Part shown: one piece after another, positions 56,105-64,000 of the stretch
How the letters are laid out: each line of letters starts with the position of its first letter
Numbering within the stretch: position 1 is the first letter of the stretch
Origin: Agrococcus jenensis
Lineage (GTDB): Bacteria > Actinomycetota > Actinomycetes > Actinomycetales > Microbacteriaceae
Assembly (NCBI RefSeq): GCF_003752465.1
Contig: NZ_RKHJ01000001.1
Coordinates: 868,001-932,000, forward strand
Direction of reading: 5' to 3'
DNA length: 64,000 bases
Notes under the pieces: generated by a model
The model's database searches: none
The model's input: only the letters and a program-made list of their open reading frames with translations
Told to the model about the DNA's origin: nothing
Program-made: the position numbers and the translations under genes

Positions 56105-57258
56105 GTGAGTCCACCTCCCGTGGTGCTCTGCGGACCGGCTTCGAGCCGCACCGCGCCCTCTGCGAGCAGCGGTGCCTCGCGGTCGCGCCCCTTGCGCCGC
56201 TTGCCCATGCCGCTCTCGTCCCGCTCCCCCAGCACCAGCCGCTGGATGAGCGTCATGGCGATGATGATGAGGAACAGCACGAAGGCGATGGCCGCGGCGA
56301 TGCCGGGCTCGTTGTTCTCGAACGCCTGGTTGAAGGCGAGGTACGCCGGGCTGGAGAGCGTCGGTGCCGCGGGGGTGCCGCGCGTCAGGTAGATCTGGTC
56401 GAACACCTGCCACGTGCCGATGAGCCCGAGCGTCAGCACCGTGAAGAGCGTCGGTCGGAGCATCGGCAGCGTCACCGAGAAGAAGGTGCGGATGGGGCCC
56501 GCGCCGTCCATCACCGCCGCCTCGCCGACCTCGGCGCCGATGTTCTGCAGCCCCGCGAGAAACAGCAGCATGAACGTGCCGGAGGTGGTGAAGATCACCA
56601 TGGCGATGATCACGACCATGGCGACCGACGGTCCCGCCATCCACTCCCACGGCGTGACGCCCAGGAACCCGGGCGAGTCGAGCCCGGGTGGCGCTGCGGT
56701 GCTGCGGAAGAGGATGTGGAACACCCCGCGCGGATCCGCGAACCAGTTCGGGCCGTCGACGCTGAGCGCCCCGAGCACGCGGTTGACCACGCCCGTGGCC
56801 GCGAAGAGGAAGAGGAAGACGCCCGTGATCGCGATCGACGAGGTCACCGACGGGAAGTAGAACGCGGTGCGGAAGAAGCCCTTGCCCTTCAGCAGCCGCC
56901 GGTTCACCTGCACGGCGAGGAAGAGCGCGAGCGCCGTCTGGAGCGGCACGACGAAGAGCACGAAGTAGACGGTGTTGCGGATCGAGCGGCCGAACAGCTC
57001 GCGCGTGAGCGAGTCGTCGGTCGTGATCGCCGCGTAGTTCTCGAGGCCGACGACGTCGACGCTCTCGTTGAACAGCGGTGAGTTGCGGCCGTTCCAGTCG
57101 GTGAACGAGACCCACAGCGCGAGGGCGATCGGCGCGATCAGGAAGACGCCGATGATGAGGATCGCCGGCAGCGTGAAGAGCCAGCCGGCGACCGCCTCAC
57201 CGCCCCGCGCGCCCCCGCGCCGCTTGCGCGGCGCGGGGGCGGTCGAGACGGAGCTCAT
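56101..57258 (-). CDS. Sugar ABC transporter permease (MalF-type)
   Basis: The 385-residue protein has about six to seven transmembrane helices and the EAA loop GAEVGEAAVMDGAGPIRTFF followed by SVTLPMLRPTL. The C-terminal 50 residues form a charged tail. Coupled by overlaps with the binding-protein gene and with the MalG-type permease. No ATPase gene is present; such transporters often share the housekeeping ATPase MsiK. Confidence 0.93.
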   Translation of the reverse strand: MSSVSTAPAPRKRRGGARGGEAVAGWLFTLPAILIIGVFLIAPIALALWVSFTDWNGRNSPLFNESVDVVGLENYAAITTDDSLTRELFGRSIRNTVYFVLFVVPLQTALALFLAVQVNRRLLKGKGFFRTAFYFPSVTSSIAITGVFLFLFAATGVVNRVLGALSVDGPNWFADPRGVFHILFRSTAAPPGLDSPGFLGVTPWEWMAGPSVAMVVIIAMVIFTTSGTFMLLFLAGLQNIGAEVGEAAVMDGAGPIRTFFSVTLPMLRPTLFTVLTLGLIGTWQVFDQIYLTRGTPAAPTLSSPAYLAFNQAFENNEPGIAAAIAFVLFLIIIAMTLIQRLVLGERDESGMGKRRKGRDREAPLLAEGAVRLEAGPQSTTGGGLT

Positions 57259-58496
57259 CAGCCCTGCGACGACTCGTAGGCGGCCTCGAGCTGCGTCTGC
57301 AGCTCGTCGAGCGCGGCCTGCGGGTCAGCGCCCTGCAGCGTCGTGATCGTGTTGTTGAACTCGGTCACGACGTCGGCCGCGCCGGAGAAGTTCACGGGGC
57401 CGACCGCGTAGTCGGCACCCGCGACGAACGCGGCGTTCTCCGGGTAGGTCTCGGCGTAGGTGGCGGCTGCCCCCTGCGTCGAGGGGATGACGCCGAAGGC
57501 GTCGGCGAACTCGAGCTGCTGCTCATCGCTCGTCAGGAAGGCGACGAGCTCCTGCGCGGTGGCCGCGGTGTCCTGCCCCTGCGGGATGCCCCAGCAGTTC
57601 GAGAACGAGAAGGTGCCGGGACCGGCCGGTCCCTCCGGCAGCTCCGCCACCAGGAACTCCACGTCCGGGAAGTCGGCCTCGAGCGCACCGCGGATCCACG
57701 GCCCCTCGATCACCATCGCCGCTGCGCCGTTGCCGAACGCCTCGCCGCCCCAGCCGGCCCCGAGGTCGGCCGGCCACTTGAGCGAGCCCGCCTCGAGCAG
57801 GCCCTGCACGTACTCGAGCGCCTCGACGTTCTCAGGCGAGCTCGCGGTCACGGTGTCGCCGTCCATGAGCCCGCCGCCCGCCTGCTCCATGAAGACGCCG
57901 ACGCGCGCGTACTCCGCGCCCATCGAGAGCCCCACGGTGTCGCCGGTCGTCAGCGTCTGGGCGACGGTCTGCAGCTCCTCCCACGTCGTCGGCACGTCGG
58001 CGTCGGTGAGGCCCGCGGCCTCCCACAGCTGCGTGTTGATGACGAGGCCGAGCGTCGAGAAGTCCTTCGGGGCGCACACGAACTCGCCGTCGAAGGTGAA
58101 GGTGTCGACGAGCGCCGGGTAGAAGTCGCCCGCGTTCGCGAGGTCGCCCGCGTAGGGCTCGAGGTAGTCGTCGCCCGCGTAGGTCTGGAACTGGTCCCAG
58201 CCCATGTAGAAGACGTCGGGTGCCGAGTCGCCCGCGAAGCCCTGCGCGAGCTCCTGGTTGAGGTCGGACGCCGCGATGACCTCGACGGTGGTGCCCGACT
58301 CGGCGCTCCAGGCGTCGGCCGCGGCCTGCACGGCCGCCGTCTCCGCCTCGCCGGACGAGCCGATGAGCATCGTCAGCGCCTCGGCGGGCGCTTCGGGCTC
58401 TCCGCTGGAGCCGGTGCTGCCACCCCCGGAGCAGGAGGCCAGGGCGAGGGCGAGCGTGCCGGCGAGGGCGACGCTGCCCAGCTTGCTGTGTCGCAT
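57258..58496 (-). CDS. Extracellular sugar-binding lipoprotein
   Basis: The 412-residue product has a signal peptide with lipobox LASC (Cys22), a Gly/Ser linker and a solute-binding protein family 1 fold (APDVFYMGWDQFQTYAGDDY, GLVINTQLWEAAGLTDADVP, TTWEELQTVAQTL, GNGAAAMVIEGPWI). It binds a sugar outside the cell for the adjacent permeases; which oligosaccharide is unknown, but the debranching-type enzymes suggest a glucan or related polymer. The ATG has the SD AAAGGAA and is 11 nt after lacI. Confidence 0.93.
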   Translation of the reverse strand: MRHSKLGSVALAGTLALALASCSGGGSTGSSGEPEAPAEALTMLIGSSGEAETAAVQAAADAWSAESGTTVEVIAASDLNQELAQGFAGDSAPDVFYMGWDQFQTYAGDDYLEPYAGDLANAGDFYPALVDTFTFDGEFVCAPKDFSTLGLVINTQLWEAAGLTDADVPTTWEELQTVAQTLTTGDTVGLSMGAEYARVGVFMEQAGGGLMDGDTVTASSPENVEALEYVQGLLEAGSLKWPADLGAGWGGEAFGNGAAAMVIEGPWIRGALEADFPDVEFLVAELPEGPAGPGTFSFSNCWGIPQGQDTAATAQELVAFLTSDEQQLEFADAFGVIPSTQGAAATYAETYPENAAFVAGADYAVGPVNFSGAADVVTEFNNTITTLQGADPQAALDELQTQLEAAYESSQG

Positions 58497-58507
58497 GGTT
58501 GTTCCTT

Positions 58508-59530
58508 TCAGGATGGGGAGGGTCCCCGGTCGGCGGCGGGGGCGATCCCCCACCGTGCGTCGTCCCGCCGCACGAGGTGCGGCCGGACGATGGTCGTGAC
58601 GGCGCCCGGCTGGGCGTCGATCGCGGCGAGCGCCGCGGTGGCCACCTCGCCGAGGCTCTGGTCGACGCTCGGGAAGCCGAGCCCCGCGGCGAGCGAGGTG
58701 TTGTCGAAGCCGATGACCGGCAGCCGGATCCCCAGCTGCGACGCCGCGCCGATGCCGCCGGTCGCGAGCGAGTCGGACGCGCAGACGAGCGCGGTGACGC
58801 CCCGCTCGAGGAGCGGTCCGGCGGCGACCAGCGCATCCGCGACGCGGTCCTGGCAGCGCGCGGTCAGGGCGTCGAGGGCATCGCCGCCGACGCCGAGCCG
58901 CTCGGCCATCGCCTCGGCCCAGCCGCGTCGCCGGTCGTCGCCGGACCCGCTGCCCGCGGGCCAGCCGAGGAAGCCGATGCGCCGGTGACCGGCGTCGAGC
59001 AGCGCATCCGTCGCGGCGCGCGTGCCCGCGGCGCCGTCGACGTCGACCCAGTTGTGCTCGCGCGCGGCCCCCCAGGGCCGGCCGAACGCGGCGAACGGCA
59101 GTCCCTCGTCGAGCAGCGAGGTGACGCGCGCGTCGCCGAGGTGGGTCGACGTGAGCAGGAAGCGGTCGGCGACCCGCTGGCTCGCGAGCTCGCGGATCTT
59201 GCGCACCTCCTCCTCGTCGTCCACGGCGGTGAAGAGCAGCACGTGCCTGCCCTGCGCGTCGGCGCGGGCGGTGAGCTCGTGCAGGAATCGGTCGAGCAGC
59301 GACGCGGCGACGTTCTCGGTGAGCGGGTCGATGCGCAGCCCGATCGTCGCGACGGTCTGCTGCCGCAGGCGCCTCGCCTGGAGGTTCGGCGAGTAGTCGA
59401 GGTCGTCGACGGCGGCGAGCACGCGGTCGAGCGTCGACCGCTTGAGCAGCCCCGGGTTGTTGAGCGCGTTGGAGACGGTCTGCACCGAGACGCCGGCATG
59501 CGCCGCGACGTCGGCGAGGGTCGTCCCCAT
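58508..59530 (-). CDS. LacI-family regulator of the sugar locus
   Basis: The 340-residue product has the N-terminal HTH TLADVAAHAGVSVQTVSNAL and NNPGLLKRSTLDRV with hinge region, and a periplasmic-binding-like core (HNWVDVDGAAGTRAATDALL, HRRIGFLGWPAG, LPVIGFDNT). It heads the transporter operon and is divergent from the second debranching gene, whose promoter carries a matching palindrome, so it likely represses both until sugar is present. Confidence 0.92.
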   Translation of the reverse strand: MGTTLADVAAHAGVSVQTVSNALNNPGLLKRSTLDRVLAAVDDLDYSPNLQARRLRQQTVATIGLRIDPLTENVAASLLDRFLHELTARADAQGRHVLLFTAVDDEEEVRKIRELASQRVADRFLLTSTHLGDARVTSLLDEGLPFAAFGRPWGAAREHNWVDVDGAAGTRAATDALLDAGHRRIGFLGWPAGSGSGDDRRRGWAEAMAERLGVGGDALDALTARCQDRVADALVAAGPLLERGVTALVCASDSLATGGIGAASQLGIRLPVIGFDNTSLAAGLGFPSVDQSLGEVATAALAAIDAQPGAVTTIVRPHLVRRDDARWGIAPAADRGPSPS

Positions 59531-59589
59531 CAGCTGCTCCTCGGTCTCACACCCTTGTGATGCCTTCGACCCGCGCGGCGAAAGCCCGC

Positions 59590-59603
59590 TTGGATCGTTC
59601 CAA
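59590..59603. promoter_or_regulatory. Candidate LacI-family operator
   Basis: TTGGATCGTTCCAA: 5-bp arms (TTGGA/TCCAA) around 4 nt, covering the -35 box of the debranching gene and lying 60 nt upstream of lacI. Binding here would block the promoter. Confidence 0.6.
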
Positions 59604-59618
59604 TCCTGACGGTAGCGT
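59590..59618 (+). promoter_or_regulatory. Promoter of the debranching enzyme gene
   Basis: -35 TTGGAT (59590-59595), 17-nt spacer, -10 TAGCGT (59613-59618). The predicted 5' leader of about 33 nt ends with the SD GGGAGG before the ATG at 59658, so this gene is not leaderless. Confidence 0.6.
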
Positions 59619-59657
59619 ATCGATCGTCCGAAGTGAACCCCGGTCGGGAGGCCCAGG

Positions 59658-61550
59658 ATGAGCAGTGCAGCTCCAGCGTCGGATCGCGGTCGACAGCCGC
59701 TGCTGAACGACGCCCTCGTGGTGCTCGAGGCGCCGACGCAGTCGTGGTCGGACCCGTCCGGCGAGATGGGCGGCGCGGCGATCCACGGGGTGTTCCACGG
59801 CGACTGGCGCTACGTGCGCGGCCTGTCGCTGCGCGTCGGCGGCGAACCGGTCGAGGCGACCGGCACCGCCCGGTCCGCCGGTCGCGTCGTGTTCCACGGG
59901 GTCGCCCGCGCGATCGACGACGAGACCCCCGACCCGCGGGTGCTCGTCGAGCGCGAGCGCACCGTCGCGGCCGGCGCGCTCGAGGAGCGCGTGCGCATCC
60001 GCAACGGCCTCGACGCAGCCGTCACCGCCGACGTGGAGCTCGCGGTCGACGTCTCGATCGCCGAGCTCTCGACGGTGAAGGCGGGGCTGGCCGCGCCGAT
60101 GCCGCTCTCGTGGCGCGAGCAGGGGCCGGGAGCCCTCGAGGCCGGCGACGGGACGCGCGCGCTGGCGCTCGCCGCGCCGGGCGCCGATGTCTCGCGCGAC
60201 GGCGACCGCGTCGTCGTGCGCTGGCGGCTGCAGGTGGCGCCCGGCTCCGTGGCGGATGCGGGCCTCACGATCGGGCTCCACGACCCGACCGCCGTCGTCG
60301 GGCCGGCCGCCGACCGCCCGCTGGCCGCGCTCGAGCCGAGCGGCGACGCCGCGCTCGACCGCTGGGCCGTCCGCGCCGCCGACGACCTGCAGGCGCTGCT
60401 GCTCGACGCCGGCCAGGGGCCGTTCGCGGCGGCCGGCGCCCCGTGGTTCATGACGCTCTTCGGGCGGGACTCGCTCATCACCGCCCGCCTGCTGCTGCCG
60501 CTCTCGCTCGAGCTCGCCGAGGGCACGCTCCGCACGCTCGCCGCCCGCCAGGGGGTCGTCGTCGACGCCGCGACCGCGGAGCAGCCGGGCAAGATCCTGC
60601 ACGAGCTGCGGCAGTCGACGTTCACGATGCCCGGCGAGGGCATCGTCCTGCCGCCCGTGTACTTCGGCACGATCGACGCGACGCCGCTCTGGGTCGTGCT
60701 GCTGCACGACGCCTGGCGCGCCGGCCTGCCGATCGCGACGGTGCGCGAGCTGCGCCCGGCGCTCGAGGGCGCGCTCGGCTGGCTGCGCGACCACGGCAGC
60801 CCCGATGGCTCCGGCTTCCTGAAGTACATCGACGAGACGGGCACCGGGCTCGCGAACCAGGGCTGGAAGGACTCGGGCGACTCCGTGCGCTTCCGCGACG
60901 GCCGCATCGCGGAGGGGCCGATCGCGCTCTGCGAGGTGCAGGCGCAGGCGTGCCAGGCGGCGGAGGGCGGCGCGGCGCTGCTCGAGGCGCTCGGCGACAC
61001 CGAGGGCGCCGACGAGTGGCGCGCGTGGGCCGAGGGGATGCGCGAGCGCTTCCGCGCCACGTTCTGGGTCGAGCGCGACGGCGAGCGCTACCCGGCGATC
61101 GCGCTCGACGGCGCGGGCGAGCCGGTCGACGCGAAGACCTCGAACATGGGTCAGCTGCTCGGCACGACGCTGCTCACCGCCGAGGAAGAGGCGCAGATCG
61201 CGCGGCTGCTCGTCGACGAGCGCTTCGCCTCCGGCTGGGGGCTGCGGACGATGTCGACCGACCAGGGCGGCTACTGGCCGCTGTCGTACCACTGCGGGTC
61301 GGTGTGGCCGCACGACACCGGCGTGGTGATCGAGGGGATGCTGCGGGCCGGCCTCGGCGACGCGGCCCGCGTGCTCGCCGCGCAGCTCGTGCGCACGGCC
61401 GACGCGTTCGACGGCCGGCTGCCGGAGCTCTTCGCCGGCTTCAGCCGCGACGAGGCCTCCTCCCCCGTCGCCTACCCGGCGTCGTGCCGCCCGCAGGCGT
61501 GGAGCGCCGCGGCGGTCGTGCCGGTGCACCGGGCGCTCGCCGGCAGCTGA
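59658..61550 (+). CDS. Glycogen debranching (amylo-alpha-1,6-glucosidase-like) enzyme
   Basis: The 630-residue product has the N-terminal beta domain and an alpha/alpha-toroid C-terminal domain with the family motifs GRDSL (269-273), GWKDSGDS from residue 402, TSNMGQLLGT, SYHCGSVWPHDT and SCRPQAWSA. These enzymes hydrolyse alpha-1,6 or related glucosidic linkages in oligosaccharides. There is no signal peptide, so it acts on imported sugar. Divergent from lacI and controlled by an operator-overlapped promoter. A paralog lacking these motifs lies at the other end of the transporter locus. Confidence 0.9.
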   Translation: MSSAAPASDRGRQPLLNDALVVLEAPTQSWSDPSGEMGGAAIHGVFHGDWRYVRGLSLRVGGEPVEATGTARSAGRVVFHGVARAIDDETPDPRVLVERERTVAAGALEERVRIRNGLDAAVTADVELAVDVSIAELSTVKAGLAAPMPLSWREQGPGALEAGDGTRALALAAPGADVSRDGDRVVVRWRLQVAPGSVADAGLTIGLHDPTAVVGPAADRPLAALEPSGDAALDRWAVRAADDLQALLLDAGQGPFAAAGAPWFMTLFGRDSLITARLLLPLSLELAEGTLRTLAARQGVVVDAATAEQPGKILHELRQSTFTMPGEGIVLPPVYFGTIDATPLWVVLLHDAWRAGLPIATVRELRPALEGALGWLRDHGSPDGSGFLKYIDETGTGLANQGWKDSGDSVRFRDGRIAEGPIALCEVQAQACQAAEGGAALLEALGDTEGADEWRAWAEGMRERFRATFWVERDGERYPAIALDGAGEPVDAKTSNMGQLLGTTLLTAEEEAQIARLLVDERFASGWGLRTMSTDQGGYWPLSYHCGSVWPHDTGVVIEGMLRAGLGDAARVLAAQLVRTADAFDGRLPELFAGFSRDEASSPVAYPASCRPQAWSAAAVVPVHRALAGS

Positions 61551-61567
61551 TGCACGAGAAGTCCCAC

Positions 61568-62857
61568 TCAGTGACTGATCGGGCCAGAGAGGGCGCCCTC
61601 TGGCCAGCTGCCAACTGACTGCAAGTACTCGGTGGCGGCGGCCTCCTCGTCGAACTCGAGCAGGTTGCCGACCTGCGCCATGAGGACCGTCCGCACCTCC
61701 TGAGGTGTCGCGAAGAAGAACTCCTTGCGATTATTCGCGACATTGAGCGCGCGAGATCTGAAGTGACGATGCAACTCTGCTTCGAGTCCCACTGCGTCGT
61801 CTGAGAAGTACAGGGCGTGCACGTCAAACCTGAACGGGACTGACGCTCCGCTGAGCTCTGAGATGCGTTCAAGCGGGTCCAGACGCCGTGTCAGGCCGAT
61901 CTTCACGACCTGACGCCCGAATGCCCCCCGGTTGGAGATCACGTAGACGTAACCGGCTCGGATATTCGCCGCGCGGAAATCGTTCTGCTCGATCGCCGCG
62001 TCGATCTCGCTAAGCCGCGCCCGCAGCTCTACACCCTCGTCCGAATCAACACCCACCGCAGCGAGAGCGTTGAGGAAGTGCGCGCGCTCCTTCTCGAGCA
62101 GCTCGCGTTGCTCCGCGAGCTCCCGCTCCACCCGCTTCTGCTCCTTGAGTGCGGCGCGCTGTTCACGGGCCTCTTCGCGCTCTTCCTGCTTCTTCATCAG
62201 CCAGTCCGCTGTGAGCTCGAGCTCACGAACGCGAAGCTCGTGGTACTGGTCGCTGACCCGCATCTCCATTCGCGCGCCGTATTTTGAGATTCTCCGACGG
62301 CAGGCCTCCAGTCGGCGCTTGGCGATCTCAACGTTGCCGGCTCGCAGCGTCCGGACGCAGTTATCAGCCTCAGCGTTATAGGCGGACAGCATCAGCTTGG
62401 CGAGGTCGGCGGACATGCGCCGCCCCTCGGCGAGCGAGTTGTTCAGCGTGAACAAGTTGGAGCGCAGGATGGCGCTGTCGTCCTTGACCGACGCGGCCAC
62501 TTCCTTCTGGAGGTCTTCCAGTGCCGCCGCAAACGCTGGCGCAGACTCGAGCGGGTGGTGGTACCGATAGATCCCAACCGACTGCAGCACTCGCTCGTCG
62601 TCGAGGTCGATGACCGACAGCTCGTCGTCCGCGGAATCACTCGGCGGAGCCTGCTGGACGGCCCCCGCTAGCGTCTCATCTCTGAGTTGAGCCTCCGGAA
62701 CGGCCGCAGGGCGCGCAGTCCCGGATGCTAGGTCATCGTCAACCCAGAGCTGCCAACCCTCCGGCGCTGCACCCCAGGACGGCTCCGGCGTCCAGGTGGG
62801 TGGCGGCTGCCAGCCAGCAGGTGGCTGCGGCCAATTGGGCGGCGGATTGAACCTCAC
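61568..62857 (-). CDS. T5orf172 (GIY-YIG-type) protein with DUF4041-like coiled coil
   Basis: The 429-residue product has an N-terminal Pro/Trp module (PPPNWPQPPAGWQPPP, GAAPEGWQLWV), a central coiled-coil domain resembling DUF4041 (SNLFTLNNSLAEGRRMSADL, KRRLEACRRRISKYG) with a long Glu/Arg helix, and a C-terminal T5orf172/Mug113 domain of the GIY-YIG superfamily: GYVYVISN, VVKIGLTRRLDPLERI, LHRHFRSRAL, NRKEFFF. Such proteins occur in phages and mobile DNA. GTG start 3 nt after the upstream gene. Codons are more A/T-rich than in the rest of the window, which suggests acquisition. Confidence 0.75.
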   Translation of the reverse strand: MRFNPPPNWPQPPAGWQPPPTWTPEPSWGAAPEGWQLWVDDDLASGTARPAAVPEAQLRDETLAGAVQQAPPSDSADDELSVIDLDDERVLQSVGIYRYHHPLESAPAFAAALEDLQKEVAASVKDDSAILRSNLFTLNNSLAEGRRMSADLAKLMLSAYNAEADNCVRTLRAGNVEIAKRRLEACRRRISKYGARMEMRVSDQYHELRVRELELTADWLMKKQEEREEAREQRAALKEQKRVERELAEQRELLEKERAHFLNALAAVGVDSDEGVELRARLSEIDAAIEQNDFRAANIRAGYVYVISNRGAFGRQVVKIGLTRRLDPLERISELSGASVPFRFDVHALYFSDDAVGLEAELHRHFRSRALNVANNRKEFFFATPQEVRTVLMAQVGNLLEFDEEAAATEYLQSVGSWPEGALSGPISH

Positions 62858-62860
62858 CTG

Positions 62861-64000
62861 CTACTCCCCCGCGTACGAGCGAACGCCGTTGGCGTCCACA
62901 CCCTTCAGCAGGTACGGCTGCTTCGCCACTGCCGCGCCCAATAGCTCCAGGGTGGCGGCGGGGACGACCGCACCGAGGTTGAACTCTCCGAATCGATCAC
63001 GGTCTGCGGCGACCGCGACGAAGCGGATGAACGTGTCTCTGCCGGTCGCAGGGTGCTGCGTAAGCGTGCCCACCTCGAGCGAGACGGAGCGAATCAAGTT
63101 CCTTCGGTCCGCCTCGAACACCTCGTGAAGGGAGCGAAGTGCAACCTGATGGACGATGGACGCGTACCGCTCGCGCGACTCTTTCTGCGTCTGCGCGACG
63201 GCAACGATCTCGTCGCTCGCTCTCACGTACTTGAATGCCCGATCGGTCGGGACCGCAGCCGGGTCCGGGATGCTGACTCTGAGGACGAGTTCGCCGCTCG
63301 AAGCATCGAAGTTCGCGTCATGCTCGACGTCGAAGCCTTCTGGATAGACAGAGTTGGCAAGCACGATGGTGACGTACTCGTCGACGGCCGAGGGAACTCC
63401 GTAAGCCAGGCCCGCGACGAGGGCGTCGATCTCCTCGTGCTGCTTTGCTGCTTGGGCGATTCGCGCCTCGGATTGCGCGTGATATGCGGTCCGAGCTTGG
63501 GACAAGGCGGTCAGGCGTTCCCGTTCCGCCTGCTCGTGAAGTCGCACATTGGCGTCACGCAGTGACGCCAGGCGTGCGCGTTCGCCGTTCCACTGCGCGA
63601 GCGCGGCACTGTGCCGATGCTCGGCTTCGGCCTTCGCGAGCTCCCACTTCTTCTGCTTGCCGAAGAGCGCCTTGGGTTCCGGCACTGGCTCGAGCACAGG
63701 CATCGGCGGGTCCGGGAATTCGGGCGGGCTCGCTATCGGCGACTCCAGATCCCACCGCGGGAACGGCGGGTGCACTACTGGCTGCTTCAGCGCCTCCAGA
63801 TCGACGAAGTCATCGATGGACAGCGTCGCTGCAAGCAGCGAATCAAGGGCCTGCAGGTGATCCTGCAGCTCTTGCGTCCTGAACTCTGCTTCTTCGAGCA
63901 TTGCTGCTTGATGAGCCGCAGCGGCTTCCTTCTCGAGACGCTTCCGGTCCGCTTCAGAGGCGCGCGCGAACGCAGCATCCGCGCGCGCCTCCGCGGCCCG
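62861..64000 (-). CDS. Coiled-coil protein, N-terminus beyond the window
   Basis: The frame is open through the window edge, so at least 379 residues are C-terminal to an unseen part. The visible portion begins with an Ala/Glu/Arg-rich helix, a Pro-rich segment (PPEFPDPPMPVLEPVPEPKA), a second coiled coil, and a C-terminal globular domain (YPEGFDVEHDANFDASSGEL, HEVFEADRRNLIRSVSLEVG, PYLLKGVDANGV). Proteins with a similar C-terminus are often annotated as restriction-endonuclease-like in Actinobacteria; the nuclease domain, if any, would be upstream. Lower-GC codons; forms a unit with the T5orf172 gene. Confidence 0.5.
   Translation of the reverse strand, partial: RAAEARADAAFARASEADRKRLEKEAAAAHQAAMLEEAEFRTQELQDHLQALDSLLAATLSIDDFVDLEALKQPVVHPPFPRWDLESPIASPPEFPDPPMPVLEPVPEPKALFGKQKKWELAKAEAEHRHSAALAQWNGERARLASLRDANVRLHEQAERERLTALSQARTAYHAQSEARIAQAAKQHEEIDALVAGLAYGVPSAVDEYVTIVLANSVYPEGFDVEHDANFDASSGELVLRVSIPDPAAVPTDRAFKYVRASDEIVAVAQTQKESRERYASIVHQVALRSLHEVFEADRRNLIRSVSLEVGTLTQHPATGRDTFIRFVAVAADRDRFGEFNLGAVVPAATLELLGAAVAKQPYLLKGVDANGVRSYAGE

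Noticed and set aside
59547..61529. Minus-strand 660-residue frame opposite the debranching enzyme
   Set aside because: Antisense shadow; the same pattern is seen opposite the first paralog, reflecting codon bias rather than a gene pair.

Overview
The window reads as chromosomal DNA of a very high-GC actinobacterium, most likely a Micrococcales/Microbacteriaceae member (Agrococcus- or Microbacterium-like). The reasons are the C50-carotenoid gene set crtE-crtB-crtI-crtYe-crtYf-crtEb under a CrtR-like MarR regulator, the actinobacterial coproporphyrin-dependent heme set (HemY/HemQ/HemH), the mismatch endonuclease NucS, an Asp23/alkaline-shock cluster with an ECF sigma factor, and many genes whose start codon lies 6-8 nt after a TANNNT -10 box (leaderless promoters). 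The taxon is an inference; no rRNA or tRNA gene was seen.

Layout. 1-3.6 kb: partial MBL-fold hydrolase, rmuC, NUDIX hydrolase, DUF6624 lipoprotein, UV-endonuclease-family protein. 3.6-11.3 kb: carotenoid operon idi-crtE-crtB-crtI-crtYe-crtYf-crtEb on the minus strand, all genes overlapping by a few bases, followed by an SDR/DUF2867 gene, with the divergent crtR-like regulator. 11.3-25.1 kb: PIF1-like helicase, class-II glutamine amidotransferase, phosphotransferase, a small envelope gene trio, M13 peptidase, MATE and MFS transporters, a two-gene ABC exporter, nucS and a zinc-ribbon protein with 21-residue repeats.

25.1-27.4 kb: hemL-hemB. 27.5-39.5 kb: an accessory-looking block between hemB and the rest of the heme genes: LtrA, threonine dehydratase with LysR, an XRE regulator with two SDRs and an aldo/keto reductase, serine hydrolase, an ABC-F ATPase with a candidate leader-peptide attenuator, a secreted protein preceded by an overlapping leader ORF, and YbaK. 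39.6-46.3 kb: heme operon hemE-hemY-hemQ-hemH-hemC-hemD. 46.3-50.2 kb: ECF sigma factor, anti-sigma/Asp23 fusion and two divergent arms of Asp23-family genes, then csbD. 50.3-53.1 kb: hemA (with a Cys-Pro-rich insertion) and an MFS exporter. 53.3-61.6 kb: sugar ABC transporter and LacI regulator flanked by two glycogen-debranching-family paralogs, one of which lacks the family motifs. 61.6-64 kb: a lower-GC two-gene unit (T5orf172/GIY-YIG protein and a partial coiled-coil protein) that looks like accessory, possibly defence-related DNA.

The window is compact: no gap between genes exceeds about 300 nt once the two leader peptides are counted. The most unusual signals are the heme enzymes carrying low-complexity or cysteine-rich additions (HemA, HemH, HemQ, HemY, HemD), the uORF/attenuator upstream of the ABC-F gene, the 21-residue repeat protein with an internal start, the debranching-enzyme pseudo-paralog, and a perfect 21-bp-arm hairpin behind the heme operon.
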